A stretch of DNA of 64,000 nt, taken from NCBI RefSeq assembly GCF_022965805.1, contig NC_133102.1:6394885-6458884 (forward strand), given 5' to 3'. The notes under the pieces are model-generated. The model had not been told where the DNA came from. It saw only the letters and a list, made by a program, of their open reading frames with translations, and did not search any database. The first letter of the stretch is position 1; every line of letters begins with the position of its first letter. Source of the DNA: Primulina eburnea (lineage: Eukaryota > Streptophyta > Magnoliopsida > Lamiales > Gesneriaceae). The position numbers and the translations under genes are program-made. Shown piece by piece: positions 34,574-47,144 of this stretch.

Positions 34574-37500
34574 ATGGGTGTGAAAATCGGAGGGAAAGTA
34601 GACAGAGTGGACGGGAAACAGTTGAATTACGCCGAATTTGTCAAAAATTACATGGCCAGAAACCAGCCCGTTATTCTCACCGGCCTCACCGATGACTGGC
34701 GGGCCTGCAAAGAGTGGGTCTCCGCCGACGGAAAGCCCGATCTCAAATTCCTCTCCTCACGATTCGGTGCCTCTAAAGTCCAGGTAACCCATACACTACG
34801 ACGCCGTCTTGTCACGGATTTATAGGAAACTGAATTTGAGTGTGTTGTTTTTGTAGGTCGCGGAGTGTGATACAAAGGAATTTACCGATCAAAAGAGGGT
34901 GGAGATGTCAGTTTCTGAGTTTATTGACCGGTGGGAGCGGATTTCTGGTTCTGATGATGGCAGCGCTGATGGTAATTCGTTGTTGTATTTGAAAGATTGG
35001 CACTTTGTTAAGGTGTGCATTTGTTTGAATAATATTTTTATTTTTGCACCTGAAATTATCATCCTTGAGGACGTTAATATTTAAGTAACATTTATAAATA
35101 TACTTCAAATTTAAATGAGTTCATCGAGTTTGAATTGTGAATCTAGTTTTAGTTTGGTTAACCTTGATATTAAACTAGGCTACTGACTATTGAACTCGAA
35201 TTCAGAAACGTAGGTAGAGCCAAACTTTACTCTAAATAGTTCTTTCTTCAAGCTTCAATTGAGCTCCAGCCGACGACTAGATGAATCTCGGGTTTGAAAT
35301 CAAATAGGAAATTATGGGTGGCATTTGGATGAACTTGTTTGCAACCTATGTCAGAATGAGCTTCATCTCTTGTAATGATTCCAATTCGCTTAATTCTTCA
35401 ACATTTGCAGGAGTACCCTGAGTACAATGCCTACATTACTCCATCTTTTTTCTGCGATGACTGGCTGAATCTGTATCTTGATAAATACAATATGCACAGT
35501 GATCCCTGTGATTTACAAGAAATAGATGAAATTAGTTGCTCTGACTACCGTTTCGTATACATGGGAGCAAAAGGTACATTAATGTTCTCAATGAGCTCAT
35601 TTTGTAAACCGCTGATTGTTTCGCAGATGAACATTGTTCATATACATGGTAAGACTTGGAGAGACAATGTGAAACTTTTGATTGAAAGTGCAGGTACATG
35701 GACACCGCTTCATGCTGATGTTTTCAGGTCATACAGTTGGTCGGCAAATGTATGTGGCCGGAAACGATGGTACTTTCTTTCTCCAGGTCAACACCACCTT
35801 ATTTTTGACAGGTACAAGTGCATTTTCTCACAGTTTATTGTTGCAGCGCAGAATTGCCATTTTTTTAATATCAGGGGAAAAAGATGAAATTTTGCGAAAT
35901 AATGGAAATTGAACGGGCAGTAGCTATCGTCTTTACTCATTTATCTGATGCCGAAAACTGCCATATAAATTCAAATATATGGACCATTAATTTGGTGTAA
36001 AAAAAGTTGAAAGATATTTCTTGTATTAGGGGATATAATCAAATTTCTAAATCTCTTGTTTCCTCTTGTAGGCTCAATTTCGACCTTTCAAATCCTAGAC
36101 AGACTACTCATACTTGTACATTTTGGTTCAGGAATATGAAGTCTTCTGTCTATAACATTTTTGAAAACGTTTGCAAATCGAAGTTCCCCGGAATTGATGA
36201 GGTATGCTTATACTCCACAATGCATCATATTCTTATTAAAAGTGATTTTAAAGGGAAATCAATTTATTTACAGTTACAAGTAATTTGCAAGTCTAGGCAA
36301 TCTGGATAGAGTGTACTCAGGAACAAAATGAGATTATCTTTGTCCCCAGTGGATGGTATCATCAAGTTCATAATCTGGTATGCTTTGAATATTTACTCTA
36401 ATTTCTGTATTCTTCATTTTTCCACATAGCTTGCAAAATATTGAAATGAGCTTTATATTTCTTTTCCTAAATGCTATTCTCCTAGTTTTTTAGTTAAGAA
36501 ATGAAGGTTCCCGACATTCGAACAAAATATTGGGCCTACTGCGTAACATTTAAGGATCCAAAACCGTGTTACTCAGAAACTAACATAGGATTATCGTTTT
36601 GAGGTATATTATCAAGTGGTTTGGTCCTTGGATCTTGCGCCAAGATGTAAGAATCGTGTTTTGCATATAATGTTCACATACAGTGATATCTGACTATTGT
36701 AGGTTGACATTGCTGATGCTTGCAATGATTACTGTTGGATGTTAGTCGCATACCTCTTGTTTTTGGTTACTGTGTGAATGCAGCATCATGGGATCTGCAG
36801 TTATAAGAATGTTCTGAAGATCAATTGTGTACTCTTTTTGCCGCTGAACATTGAGTTATACAACTGAAAGAGCTTGTATTCATGCTGATTATGTATGTTA
36901 GATCCTAATGTCCAACAATTTCCGTGATTATTAGGAGGATACAATATCAATCAACCACAATTGGTTCAATGCCTACAACATCTCGTGGGTGGTATGGGCA
37001 TTATTGCAGCAACTGTTCAGACAAAAAGTGTTTTATTATTATGCATCAGGATAGAATTCACTGTTCTTATGAGATCTCATCTCTGCAGTGGGATTTGCTT
37101 TTGAGGGAATATGGCGAGGCTAGGTGGTACATTGAAGACATCAAGGACATATGTGATAATTTTGAAGGGCTATGCCAGAAAAATCTTGCAGCTAATGCAG
37201 GTATGCCTTTTATTTTTCCTCAGCCTATGAGAAACAATCTTGAAAATCTTGGAAATCATTGTTTTAATCACTGTGTCATCAGATTCATTTTCAGTTAATT
37301 ATTATGTGAGTTGATTGATGAAGTCTCTTGTATATATGTATATATGTTAGGTGTGAAGAATTTAACATGTATACGCATGAATTCTGACTATATTTCATAT
37401 ATGCAGTGCACGGACACAAACGTGATGGGACACATCGTTAAGATAAAAGGATGTTCCGTGATAAGGATACAACTACAGTGAATGCCTACGTGCATGCAAT

Positions 37501-38325
37501 TTATCATCGTTATTGATAGAAAAACTAATTATACCGCATAAATACATCAAAATTCAAAAAGACATGCACCGACGAACACATTTTATCATCATTATTGATA
37601 GAAAAACCAATCACACTGCATGAATACATGAAAATTCTAAAAGGCATGCCCCGACGAACACATTTTATTTGTAGTAATTCGAACCTTTTATCAATACCTG
37701 ACTACAGCATTTTTCTGCTGTTTTTTTTGGGTATTTCTAACGCATCACATATGTTTTGACTCCAAAACTGTGGTCCCTGTATAGAGTAATTTCTTGAAAT
37801 GTTCGTGCGTCATAATATGGAATCAACTTTAATATTATGCGGTGATTTTACTGTGATAAAATATCCTATATGGAGTTTTATTTACTTGTAGGTATGGATT
37901 TCTGCGATCTTTTTAGGTTCATGATTCGGTTCGCCTTCGCCAATTTGATCGTACTTCACCAACTAACAAGCGATGATGGAGATATCCTCTGGAATTCATC
38001 TCAAATGACGCAGGCTATTTTTTCCAATCTTAGAAGTATCCGACAAATTTGTTTGAACATGAAATCTGTTGACACATGGGAAGATCGATGTCTCCCTTTT
38101 CTTTTTATGGAAACCATTGCGGATCAAACGTTTATTGAGTTCTGCAATGAGCTGGGAAGAACATATTGCATGGTATTTGACCGTGGTGACACGAATGTCG
38201 ATCTTCATCGAACCTCACTAGAACATGGTCGACTTAATCTTTCCGACCTCTCGGGTTCTCGTATTTGTAGTCCTGATGAACTTGTTAGATTTGTGGACTA
38301 CGCTTACAAAGTTAGTCGGAACTGA
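34574..38325 (+). CDS. JmjC-domain 2-oxoglutarate/Fe(II) oxygenase, JMJ20/JMJD4-like
   Basis: Nine exons: 34574-34783, 34857-35012, 35411-35573, 35694-35811, 36132-36201, 36297-36377, 36935-36991, 37089-37200, 37892-38325. All junctions are GT-AG with matching phases, giving an uninterrupted 466-residue protein, the usual length for plant JMJ20. The N-terminus contains NQPVILTGLTDDW, the entry signature of this JmjC group. The metal-binding triad is H183 and D185 in TWTPLHADVF and H261 in PSGWYHQVHN; GRKRWYFLSP and INHNWFNAYN are also conserved. Arabidopsis JMJ20 is reported as a histone arginine demethylase acting in seed germination, while its animal relative JMJD4 hydroxylates eRF1, so the substrate here cannot be decided. 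The start ATG has good context (GCAGCAATGG). Exon 5 could instead begin further upstream at 36071, but that adds residues with no family match. Confidence 0.9.
37499..37665 (+). repeat. Tandem duplication of about 83 bp in JmjC gene intron 8
   Basis: Two adjacent diverged copies, each with TTATCATC(G/A)TTATTGATAG at the start and CCGACGAACACATTTTAT at the end. They lie entirely in the last intron and do not touch splice sites. Confidence 0.75.
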
Positions 38326-39107
38326 AATCTGATGATTCTGTACTTGCCGTATATTTAGACAGTAGCCATAAAATTATCTTCACTAACTTTAATTCATGTT
38401 TGAACAGATTCGATTAGCAATCTAATCAGTAAATTTTAATTGTAATTAGCTCAATCGAATACTCTAATCCTTAGACTAGAAATCGATTCACACGATTATT
38501 CATTTGTTCTATCTCGTCGAATCGGATTATAGAAACGTTTTTTTAGAGGTTGCAAACACTCTCGATGTGTTTTAGAGTTGTGCAACATTTTCGATGTCTT
38601 TTCTGCATACGATTAAGTTTTATGATATTACTGCATAATTTTTTCTTCACAATCTTTAATTCATCATTCCATGTTATGAACTTCAATTCCAAATTAATTG
38701 AATTTAACTATAAGGAGGTGTAATGCCTTTGATTTCTTAAATAAAAGATAATTGAAGCAAGCACCTTAAGAATCATTTACCGACCTTTTGGTTTCATCAT
38801 TTTAAGTATTTTTAAAATTACAAAAATCCAAAAGAACACCATTTTTGTGTAAAAAATAAATTTTAAAATATTTTTGAATGCAATAATATAATTTTAGACT
38901 ATTTTTAATAGTAGGGAGAGGTTGTTAATTAAGATTTGTTGACTTAAGCATAGCCAAAGGATCGAAGAGTTTTCGTTTGTTTTTATTAATTAATTACTTG
39001 GTTGACTGAGCCTTAATATATAATTTTCCAATATTAAATAGTAAACCTGCCTCCTAGCTGACTGAGATACACCTATTATTTCAAGTAAGTTTTTTATTAT
39101 TAAAAAA
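38326..39107. other. 3' flank of JmjC gene
   Basis: AT-rich, no gene seen. The first 300 bp probably include the untranslated end of the transcript. Confidence 0.5.
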
Positions 39108-39295
39108 AAGAGTGAGTCTCATGTGAGACCGTCTCACGGATCATAATCTGTGAAACGGGTCAACTCTACCCATATTCACAATAAAAAGTAATACTCTTAG
39201 CATAAAAAATAATACTTTTTCATGGGTGACCTAAATAAGAGATCCGTCTCACAAATATAACCGTAATATCGTCTAACACAAGTTTTTGCCTTAAA
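39108..39295. mobile_element. GAGACGGTCTC MITE copy (well preserved)
   Basis: It starts AGAGTGAGTCTCATGTGAGA and ends CAAGTTTTTGCC. About 185 bp with the internal TACCCATATTCACAATAAAA and CATGGGTGACC. It is one of the clearest full-length copies for defining the family ends. Confidence 0.8.
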
Positions 39296-39900
39296 AAAAT
39301 TAGCCGGAAGATACTGGAAATCTAGTTTGGTGACAGAATTTTTTCTAAATATTAAATGTTATATACATTTTTTCTCCGAGTTGTATATTCACATGGGAGT
39401 TGTACGTGCCCATGCAGACATTTAAGATTTGATTTTAATTGCACATTTCTCTTTTTATTTTATTTGTTATATTGGATGAGATTTTTCTGATATTTACTTC
39501 CTATTCTTGGATAAATTTAATTATTTCGCAATAACTTAAGATGAGAAAGGACAATAAATGGTACCTACAAAAGCTCTGTTTAATTTACATGGAAAGGGAA
39601 CAAGAAATTTATTACAAGGATAAAAAATCAAACACAAACTACCCTCCAAAAGCTTAAAGTGATCAAGAGTAAAAAAAAATTAAAATAAATAAAGAAGGTC
39701 CCAAAGAATTAACAACAATCAAAATCTCAAAAGAAACGAAAATATCCAATATACTAAATGAGTAAATAAATACTCAGTTGGCATATTAGAAATCGTAGAA
39801 TCACCGACGATGATTTGTAGTTCATGTGATACCGATTGAGGTATCGAATGAAATACTATATTCCCAACTCGAGAAAAAAATATATATATTTCCAAATTTT
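39296..39900. other. Intergenic DNA between the JmjC and neprosin-like genes
   Basis: No gene seen. The part nearest 39900 may contain the 3' untranslated region of the minus-strand neprosin-like gene. Confidence 0.5.
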
Positions 39901-39901
39901 C

Positions 39902-42574
39902 TTATGGACACCTAGAGTTTCTTCCGGGGCCTCCGTAGTAAAAATAATTACCCCAAACACTATTTTTCCCAGCTTTTATGTTGTAGCAATTGGGATGATC
40001 GGCCAAGAGATGAAGATTGGATAAAGGGATCAAGTTATTATCCCAATCAACAACTTGCAAATTCCTGAAATAGGATGCTTTCTTGAATCCTTCGTCTGCA
40101 AAATGCCCACTTCCCATTTGTGTTGACGTGTGAGACCCCATTGATCTAGTGTTCACTATTTCTCCTCCAAATTGAACCATACTTGCATGCCTTTGTAAGT
40201 GACTAAACATGAATGATGGCCAATATCCCACTAGGAGCCCTGGTGCCAATTCGAGCCACCAGTGTCCGTGCTTCGGATCCTAGACACGACTCACGCCTCA
40301 GTACTCAAAAATTATTTGATGATTCAAAATTATCGAATAACAAGAGAAATAAAGTCTAAATTATTTTATTCGATAGTCATCTGAACTACGTGCAAAGTAA
40401 AAAAAATTTAAAATAAATTTATTCTTAAACGAGCTTAGGGGCTTCATAGGAGTTGAGTTTTAAATTAATAGAACTCATAAACAATCTTGAACAAAATAAA
40501 CTAAGCTTAAATAAGGACACTAATTCGAGCACAACATGGTTTATTCTTTTCAAAAAAAAATCGGTCAGCTGAAATAAACTCACTTCGAATATACATAATT
40601 GAATAAGTCTTTTGTAAGACGGTCTCACGAATATTTATCTGTGAGATGAGTCAATCCTACCGATATTTCTAATAAAAAGTAATACTCTTAGCATAAGAAG
40701 TAATACTTTTTCATGGATGACCCAAATAAGAAACTCGTCTCACAAAATACGACCCGTGAGACCATCTCACATAAGTTTTTGCCAACATAATTACAAGATA
40801 TTATACATTTATTTAACTTCGTTGGCTCTAACCCATAAACAAGCAAGAGTGCACCCAAGTCTTGGATTCTTGGCTTGTACACGAATACCTAGTTTTTTCT
40901 CTAGAAAGCTGGAAAGAAGTTTACATGGAATTAAGAAATAGTGTTGAGATTCTAAAGCATCTAAGAAATAATTTTTTTTTCCGAGAAAAAGGGAGTCAAA
41001 AGTGGATCAAAGCATGCCCCTTCGGAAAGAAGAGAATCATGCCATATTTTATCAGAAAACATCGAAGAAAACAAAGCGTGGAAGATACATCATTAATTAA
41101 TTAATTAATTAAAGCTTAGCATATAAAAATTTCATCCTGACCCTTTTTCACTAAATAATTTGTAAAGCTAATGGGAAGCCATTGACTGCATACATGAGAA
41201 GGATGGGGGTATGATTTATATCTCGTCAAACTCAATTGTAACAAACACCTCCCGATAAAAAACAATCGAAAAACTCCGCGTACCTTCCAAATCAAAATGT
41301 CGATGTCGAATTGTCTAGAGCTGTAAGATGACCTTGGAGAAATTGCTGCTCCAATGGCAATTTTGTTGTTAATTTGTACAAATCCGGAACATAGTAAATT
41401 GTAACATCCCGTTTCTTGGTATGCATCCGTCTGTTAATTCCCATAATTTCTATACATTAGTGATGTAATAGTTCTTGTTTTCATTGATAACAATCATAGT
41501 ACATATATTAATTATATTGTCACAAATTAATACTAACCGTCCAATACGTGAAAAACCTAGGATAGTTGTCTCCATATAATTCCGGGCTGACCTGCAAATG
41601 GTAAGTAGATTTATAGTAGCCAATTAACCCAAATCCAATGGCAAAATAAACAAAACAAATAAATTCGACTCGTTATTATCATCCATGTCCTTTATGGACA
41701 AACGTCTCCTACATAAAATTTCAAAAACATTAATATATTTTTAATTATTTTGTACATAGTAAAGCTTGATTAAATTATCAGGTCGACTATTTATTTAAGA
41801 AAATGATCTCATAAAGTATATTTGAATACAAATTGATTTTCTTAAAAAAATAGTTGATCAGAGTTACGGTGAACGAACCTGCCAACCGGCTTCAATGGTG
41901 TTGAGATCATGACCAAAGGAACCAGAGATGAGCCATAATTGAGACAGGCTGAATTCATATTCATCTGTCACGCGGGGCGCCCACACGTTCAGGCTGGCCT
42001 TGGCTCCGTAGTACTCCTCTCCATTCACAAATGCAACCGCATGCTGTATTAATTCAAGCACTAGTACTAATCAATAATTCATCATTGTCACTATATATAT
42101 ATACGTAAAGACAGCACAATGAAACGTACAGAAGCGAGAACTTTAATATATACTGAAGGAAAGATGACCGATATCTAATAATCTAACCTCATGATCACTA
42201 CTCATCGTGTCTCGTCGTACGCCCCTTGCGATTTTTTTACCGAATCTACGAATCGAACTAGCCCTCAGAACATCTTTCTCTGTTGTTCTTCTGATCGGAA
42301 TGCTTCCTTCAGGGCATGATTCACCGTTATCGATCCATGATTGAAATATTCCTGTAATGGAGTCGATATTGGACACATTGGTCTTTGGTCTGTCAGGTGG
42401 CTCCTGCAATCAACCAAAACAGAAGATTTTTTATTTTTTTTTCAAGGATCAAGGATTGATTGACATGCATATATAGTTGAAATTTGAGTAAATTTAAAAC
42501 AGCCCTTTTGATATTTTCTCCTACATATCTACCATTTAGTCATAATATTACTCAAATTATATGTACCATAATCA

Positions 42575-42614
<40 letters not shown>

Positions 42615-43113
42615 TTGTTCTAACCAAGAAATTGATACAAAATGAAGAGGAAAGAATGACGGTGATTAAATTACCAGCGGCTTCTGTCCTCTGAGCTTAG
42701 GATGATCAAATGCTGGTTGATGATGAGCTAAAACACAATCTATGACATCACCATAAGGACTCTACAAACAAGTTACAAATTAAACGCAAAAAAAATTACA
42801 AAATGTTTCCTCAATTATTCAAGAAAAAGAAAAGGAAATTTGCGAAATTTCGACATAAGATCACATAAACCAGAATACACAACCACCTTAATTGTCTTGA
42901 CCGCAGGCTTGTTGATCTTTTTAAGGTAACTCCTTATTCTCCTCGACTTATGCAACTCGTGCCTCGACCGGAACGTTTGGTTTGCCTGTAAATGACTACA
43001 GGCGTGACTCGGCCCCACGCTGGTGCCCGAGAAAACAGTGAGCACTTAGAGAAGAAGCAAGAACAAAGAAGGCCGCTAGAAATTTGAAAACTGATGGATG
43101 GAGAAGAAGCCAT
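39902..43113 (-). CDS. Neprosin-domain (DUF239) secreted peptidase-like protein, first exon frameshifted
   Basis: Minus-strand exons: exon 1 about 43113-42897, then 42761-42675, 42403-42188, 42043-41879, 41591-41538, 41430-41284 and 40279-39902. Exons 2-7 are phase 0 with GT-AG borders and give 348 residues; with exon 1 the total is about 410, normal for the family. The N-terminal half (INKPAVKTIK, DVIDCVLAHHQPAFDHP) is the neprosin activation region. The catalytic part carries YYGAKASLNVWAP, DLNTIEAGWQ, SDIDI-type strands, FGGEIVN, TQMGSGHF and the terminal YYGGPGRNSRCP. The glutamates in TIEAGW and GGEIVN probably match the catalytic pair of neprosin, a glutamic prolyl endopeptidase. In exon 1 the ATG at 43113, a hydrophobic FLAAFFVLASSLSAH stretch and the conserved end lie in three different frames, so the N-terminus is broken, mis-assembled or mis-modelled. 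Confidence 0.82.
40606..40784. mobile_element. GAGACGGTCTC MITE copy inside the last intron of the neprosin-like gene
   Basis: It runs from GTCTTTTGTAAGACGGTCTC to CCATCTCACATAAGTTTTTG. It sits in the roughly 1-kb intron between exons 41430-41284 and 40279-39902. Confidence 0.75.
42578..42611. repeat. (TA)n microsatellite in neprosin-like gene intron 2
   Basis: An uninterrupted TA run within the intron between exons 2 and 3. Confidence 0.85.
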
Positions 43114-43427
43114 ATATGATCTGGCAGGTGCAGGTGGTTTATTCGTGTGCTTGTTTGTTTCTTGAGGTAGAACTAGGTTGCGTTTGTATTCATTTGTAGA
43201 TTGTCCTGTAATGACAATAAAACCTAGTCGAGTTTTTTTAGGTACTATGATGACAACAAACAGTGGCCACGCAGCCTATTCAAAAAGAAAAGTTAAACGA
43301 GGTGCATTTGCGCTCTCTGATCATTTCATTACTTTTTATGGCCACATGTTGACGCATGATTAACATACCTCTCTTTTCACAATCCTCCCACTATCTATGT
43401 GCATGCGAGTATTTTTATTTTTCAAAT

Positions 43428-43612
43428 GACAAAAATTTGTGGGAGATGATTTCACGTATCGTATTTTGTTAGACGGATTCTTATTTGGGTCATATATAAA
43501 AAAATATATTACTTTTTATGCTAAAAATATTGTTTTTTATTGTGAATATCGGTAAGGTTGACCGTATCACATATAAAGATTCGTGAGACTGTCTAACAAG
43601 AGACTTACCCTT
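43428..43612. mobile_element. GAGACGGTCTC MITE copy upstream of the neprosin-like gene
   Basis: It runs from GACAAAAATTTGTGGGAGATG to GTGAGACTGTCTAACAAGAG; diverged. About 320 bp upstream of the candidate start codon. Confidence 0.65.
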
Positions 43613-44455
43613 TTCAATTATCGAGAGTTGGGTTTATTTTTTGTTCCTTAATCATCTATCAGTTATATAAATGGTTGGTACGTTTATTTTTGTATTTATC
43701 AAGAGTATAAAATATATGAGAGTTAAATATAAAAAACAGTTATAAATAATATACTCTATGGTATACATTTTAAAATTTATACACGCAAGTCGCGACGACA
43801 TACTAATTCCTATAAACTTTGGTTTAAATTTTAGGTAATATTCTAAATATTATTATCTGAAAACGATAATCAATCACATATAATTCGAATTTTAGTTTCA
43901 CAGTGGAATCTGTGAGACAACATATAGGTGGTTGAGGAGTCTTGTGAATTAATGTCGATGTTTTAGCTCACACTTAGGGCAAGAGTGGTCAAAATCCAAA
44001 AGGGTCTATTTTTTACGAGTGGTGTTTTCACAGGCTGACAAATTTTTATTTTTGTCCAAGGCGCTTCTACCCAAAAATATATTTTTACTTTTCTTGGTTG
44101 TTAGGGGAAAAAAACATTTTCATCATTCAAACCTTTGATTTCTAATTCAAAAAAAACATTTGATTTTGTTATTCACTCGATACATTTGGCAGAAGAGGTG
44201 CTACATTATATTGCATTCAATTCATCCAACGGCGGCAAAAATAGGTCAAGCTGGCCAATCGCTTTTCTCAACATACATTTATACAAACAGCAAATTTTTC
44301 CGACCAATTTTCTGAATGTATTTGATAGAAACTATTTAGCCTCGTCTCCAGAATAATCTTTGGAGGGTAAAAAGTTTCCTTTTTAAAGCATAAATATCCA
44401 TGGGGGACTCTAGTTAATCCATATGTGCAATGTTAATGCCTTTTTTTGTATGTAT
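43613..44455. other. Gene-free intergenic DNA
   Basis: No domain-bearing frame; the frame at 44135-44356 is short and unrecognised. Confidence 0.5.
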
Positions 44456-44459
44456 ATAT

Positions 44460-46294
44460 TGATACACCGGGAGGCTCGGATATTGGGTATAGACGATCTC
44501 GGGTCGTTGATCAGGTTCTGAGAAGTTTTGGATCAATTTCACATATAACTGGGCAAATATATGCCCGAGACATCATCTCTTCGGGTTATTAGCAACCAGA
44601 CATATACGTCGAGCTACCAGAAGCTCGGGCTTCCAGACAAGTTCCCGGATAATTGCTTTATACCCGGGTTACCTCGATAGTAGCACCGCACTCGAGTGCG
44701 CAAGTATGAAATACTTTATTTTGGTAATCATTATGTAACGCCCCAAATTCGACAGCTGTCCTCACTGTACCAAGACGGGTTTTTCTATCGCGGTTATGTT
44801 CTCACTCTCACGCACCATAGGAAACTTACCAGAGAATCACCCATCTTAGAGTTGCCCCAAGTCAAACACGCTTAACTTTGGAGTTCTTAGATGATGAACT
44901 CCCGAAAAGCAGATGTACCTTCTTAATATGAGTAGTACCTATCAAATATTTTAAACCATCCTCAAATACACAGTCTCATACCTGAACAGTTTTCGAATTC
45001 ATCTCTTACCGGTGTAAGATCAGTTTATTCATGTTTTCTTCACCTAAAAGCCTGCCAGGAGCCGCTCATTGTCCGTGCAGCCTCATGGCACTGGCGATCA
45101 TCCCGCCCTCTTCGGCCCTGGGCCTCACATATTATTGTCAGAATCACAAGGATTTGGCGTGTCAGAAAAATTGTCAGAAATTAGGGCATCAGCAACCATC
45201 TTGCTATAATTAGTAAGTTAACACTGAAAACAAGGTCATCATTGATTTCCTTGCTACAAATATCAGGTTTGCTCAAACTTAAAACATTCATTCACATATA
45301 TCTTACCCACACCATTCTTACAGCATTTTCTCTTCACTACATAGCTTTTTTCTCACCCACATGGTGACTTTGGCATCGGAGTGGTCACGTCGAACTTCTC
45401 TCTGACGTCCATTCACGTGGTTATCTTCGTGTTTACAAGTCAATATTGGTTTTTCTGGGGAAAAAAACTCTGGTTTGGACACATTTCACTAAGCTCTTAT
45501 TGGCTTATTCCTTATCATTTTCACTATCCGCACCGTTAAATTGCCAACACATCTCACACCCATTTTCACTCGGTCTCAATTGGTGTGGTGATACTCCCGG
45601 GGAGTGCGGGTCACGGGTATCAGATTATCCCAGGTCATGAATCAGATTCTGAGAAGTTTTTGGCCAATTTGACAGATAACCGAGCAAATATATGCCCGAG
45701 ACATCATCTCCCCAATCTATTAGCAGCCAGACATATACCTCGAGTTACCAGAACCCCGGGCTTCTAGAAAAGTTCCTGGATAATGGCTTTATACCCGGGT
45801 TACCTCGATAGTACCACCGCACTCGAGTGCGCAAGTATTATATACCTTATTTTGGTAATCATTACTGTCAGAATCACTGAGATTTTGCGTGTCAGAAAAT
45901 AGGACATGAGCAACCATCTTGTCATAATTAGTAAATGAACACTGAAAACAAGGTAATCATTGACTTTCTTGATATAAATATCAGGTTTGCTCAAAACTAA
46001 AACATTCATTCACATATATATCTTGCTCACACTATTCATATATAATTTTCTCTTTGCTACATAGCTTTTTCTTACCCATCTGCTGATTTTAACATCGGAG
46101 TGGTCACATCGGACATCCTTCCGACGCTCATTCACGTGGTTATCTTCATTTTTACAGGTTAATATTGGTTTTTCTGAGAAAAAAAACTCTGGTTTATACG
46201 CATTTCACTAAACTCTTATTCCTTATCATTTTCACAACCCGAACCAGTGAAATTACCCATTCTATCTCATACCCATTTTCACATGGTCTCATCA
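44460..46294 (+). mobile_element. Back-to-back pair of LTRs with almost no interior
   Basis: Two diverged direct copies of a roughly 710-bp LTR-like unit: copy 1 44460-45578 (interrupted by a 396-bp insertion) and copy 2 45589-46294. Both begin TGATAC(A/T)CC, share TATGCCCGAGACATCATCTC, CACTCGAGTGCGCAAGTAT and CATCGGAGTGGTCAC, and end near GGTCTCA. Only about 10 bp separates them. TATAT lies on both outer sides (44455-44459, 46295-46299), consistent with a 5-bp target duplication but weak because it is low-complexity. This could be an LTR element that lost its interior, or a tandem solo LTR. Confidence 0.7.
44734..45129 (-). mobile_element. Cassandra-like solo LTR containing 5S rRNA-derived sequence
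   Basis: A 396-bp unit inside LTR copy 1. On the minus strand it starts TGTGAGGCCCAGGGCCG and ends GGGGCGTTACA. Minus-strand sequence across 44820-44890 reads AACTCCAAAGTTAAGCGTGT ... AAGATGGGTGATTCTCTGG, closely matching the plant 5S rRNA stretch that includes the A-box and C-box of the internal promoter. 5S-bearing LTRs are the hallmark of Cassandra TRIMs. CATTA before (44729-44733) and TATTA after (45130-45134) fit a 5-bp duplication with one change. The uninterrupted copy at about 45866 confirms the insertion point. Confidence 0.82.
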
Positions 46295-46299
46295 TATAT

Positions 46300-47140
46300 A
46301 CTTTTATAAAATACGAATTTTGAACTATGAATTACATACGATTTCGAAACAAATGGATATTTGAAAAACGGTACCAGAAGAGACAGAAACCAGAAGCCAG
46401 AAACTTGATGGACCGAGGCTATTAATTTCATGTTGGACCATCTTCAACTCCAACACATGCTTGTCTCAGACTCATGATTACTGTGCAATTATTACAGTTT
46501 GTTTTAGGCCGGAATACATTTTTTTTTCCCAGTACGATTGTAATTTTTAATAGGAAAAAATTATACGGGGAATGAGTACTTTTAAAGGTTTGAATATATA
46601 TATATATAATTTAAAATGTGAAAAATAAAGTCTGGCATTTTATTTTCATCCATTGTTAGACTCTGAGTTCCAGAATAATTGGAGTTAAAAATAGAAAAAA
46701 TTATATATGCCTATCAATTTTTATAGGATTTTTTCATTTGAATATCTTACGAGTTTATCATTTTTTCCCCTTGCTGTGATCCTTATTTCATGATTACTGT
46801 CTCCTTTCTTTAATATGGACGTCATGATCAATGTTCTGTGATGTCATTTTTAATCTGGTTGATGCTTTCTGCAGCTTAAATAACATTCTGTGGCACCCAA
46901 CCACCAAATTTATTGAAAGAGCCTACTCATATTTTTTAAAATAATAATTTGATCGGTATTTCAAAATTTTCGTACAAAATATGGTTAATTATTATTATTA
47001 TTCCATTTATCTGTGCATAAAACTATATAAATAAATTGTATCAAGTGCTGGAAATTTACAGAGAAACAAAAATATGAAACGAAGAATAGAAAAGATAACA
47101 GTATATGCAACTCCGTATTTGAAATACTTTCTTTTAAAGT
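46300..47140. other. Gene-free intergenic DNA
   Basis: No gene or readable element end found. Confidence 0.5.
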
Positions 47141-47144
47141 TTTA

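Noticed and set aside
44820..44890. 5S rRNA gene
   Set aside because: Only part of the 5S sequence is present, it is mutated, and it lies within an LTR-like unit with TG...CA borders, so it is not a functional 5S gene.
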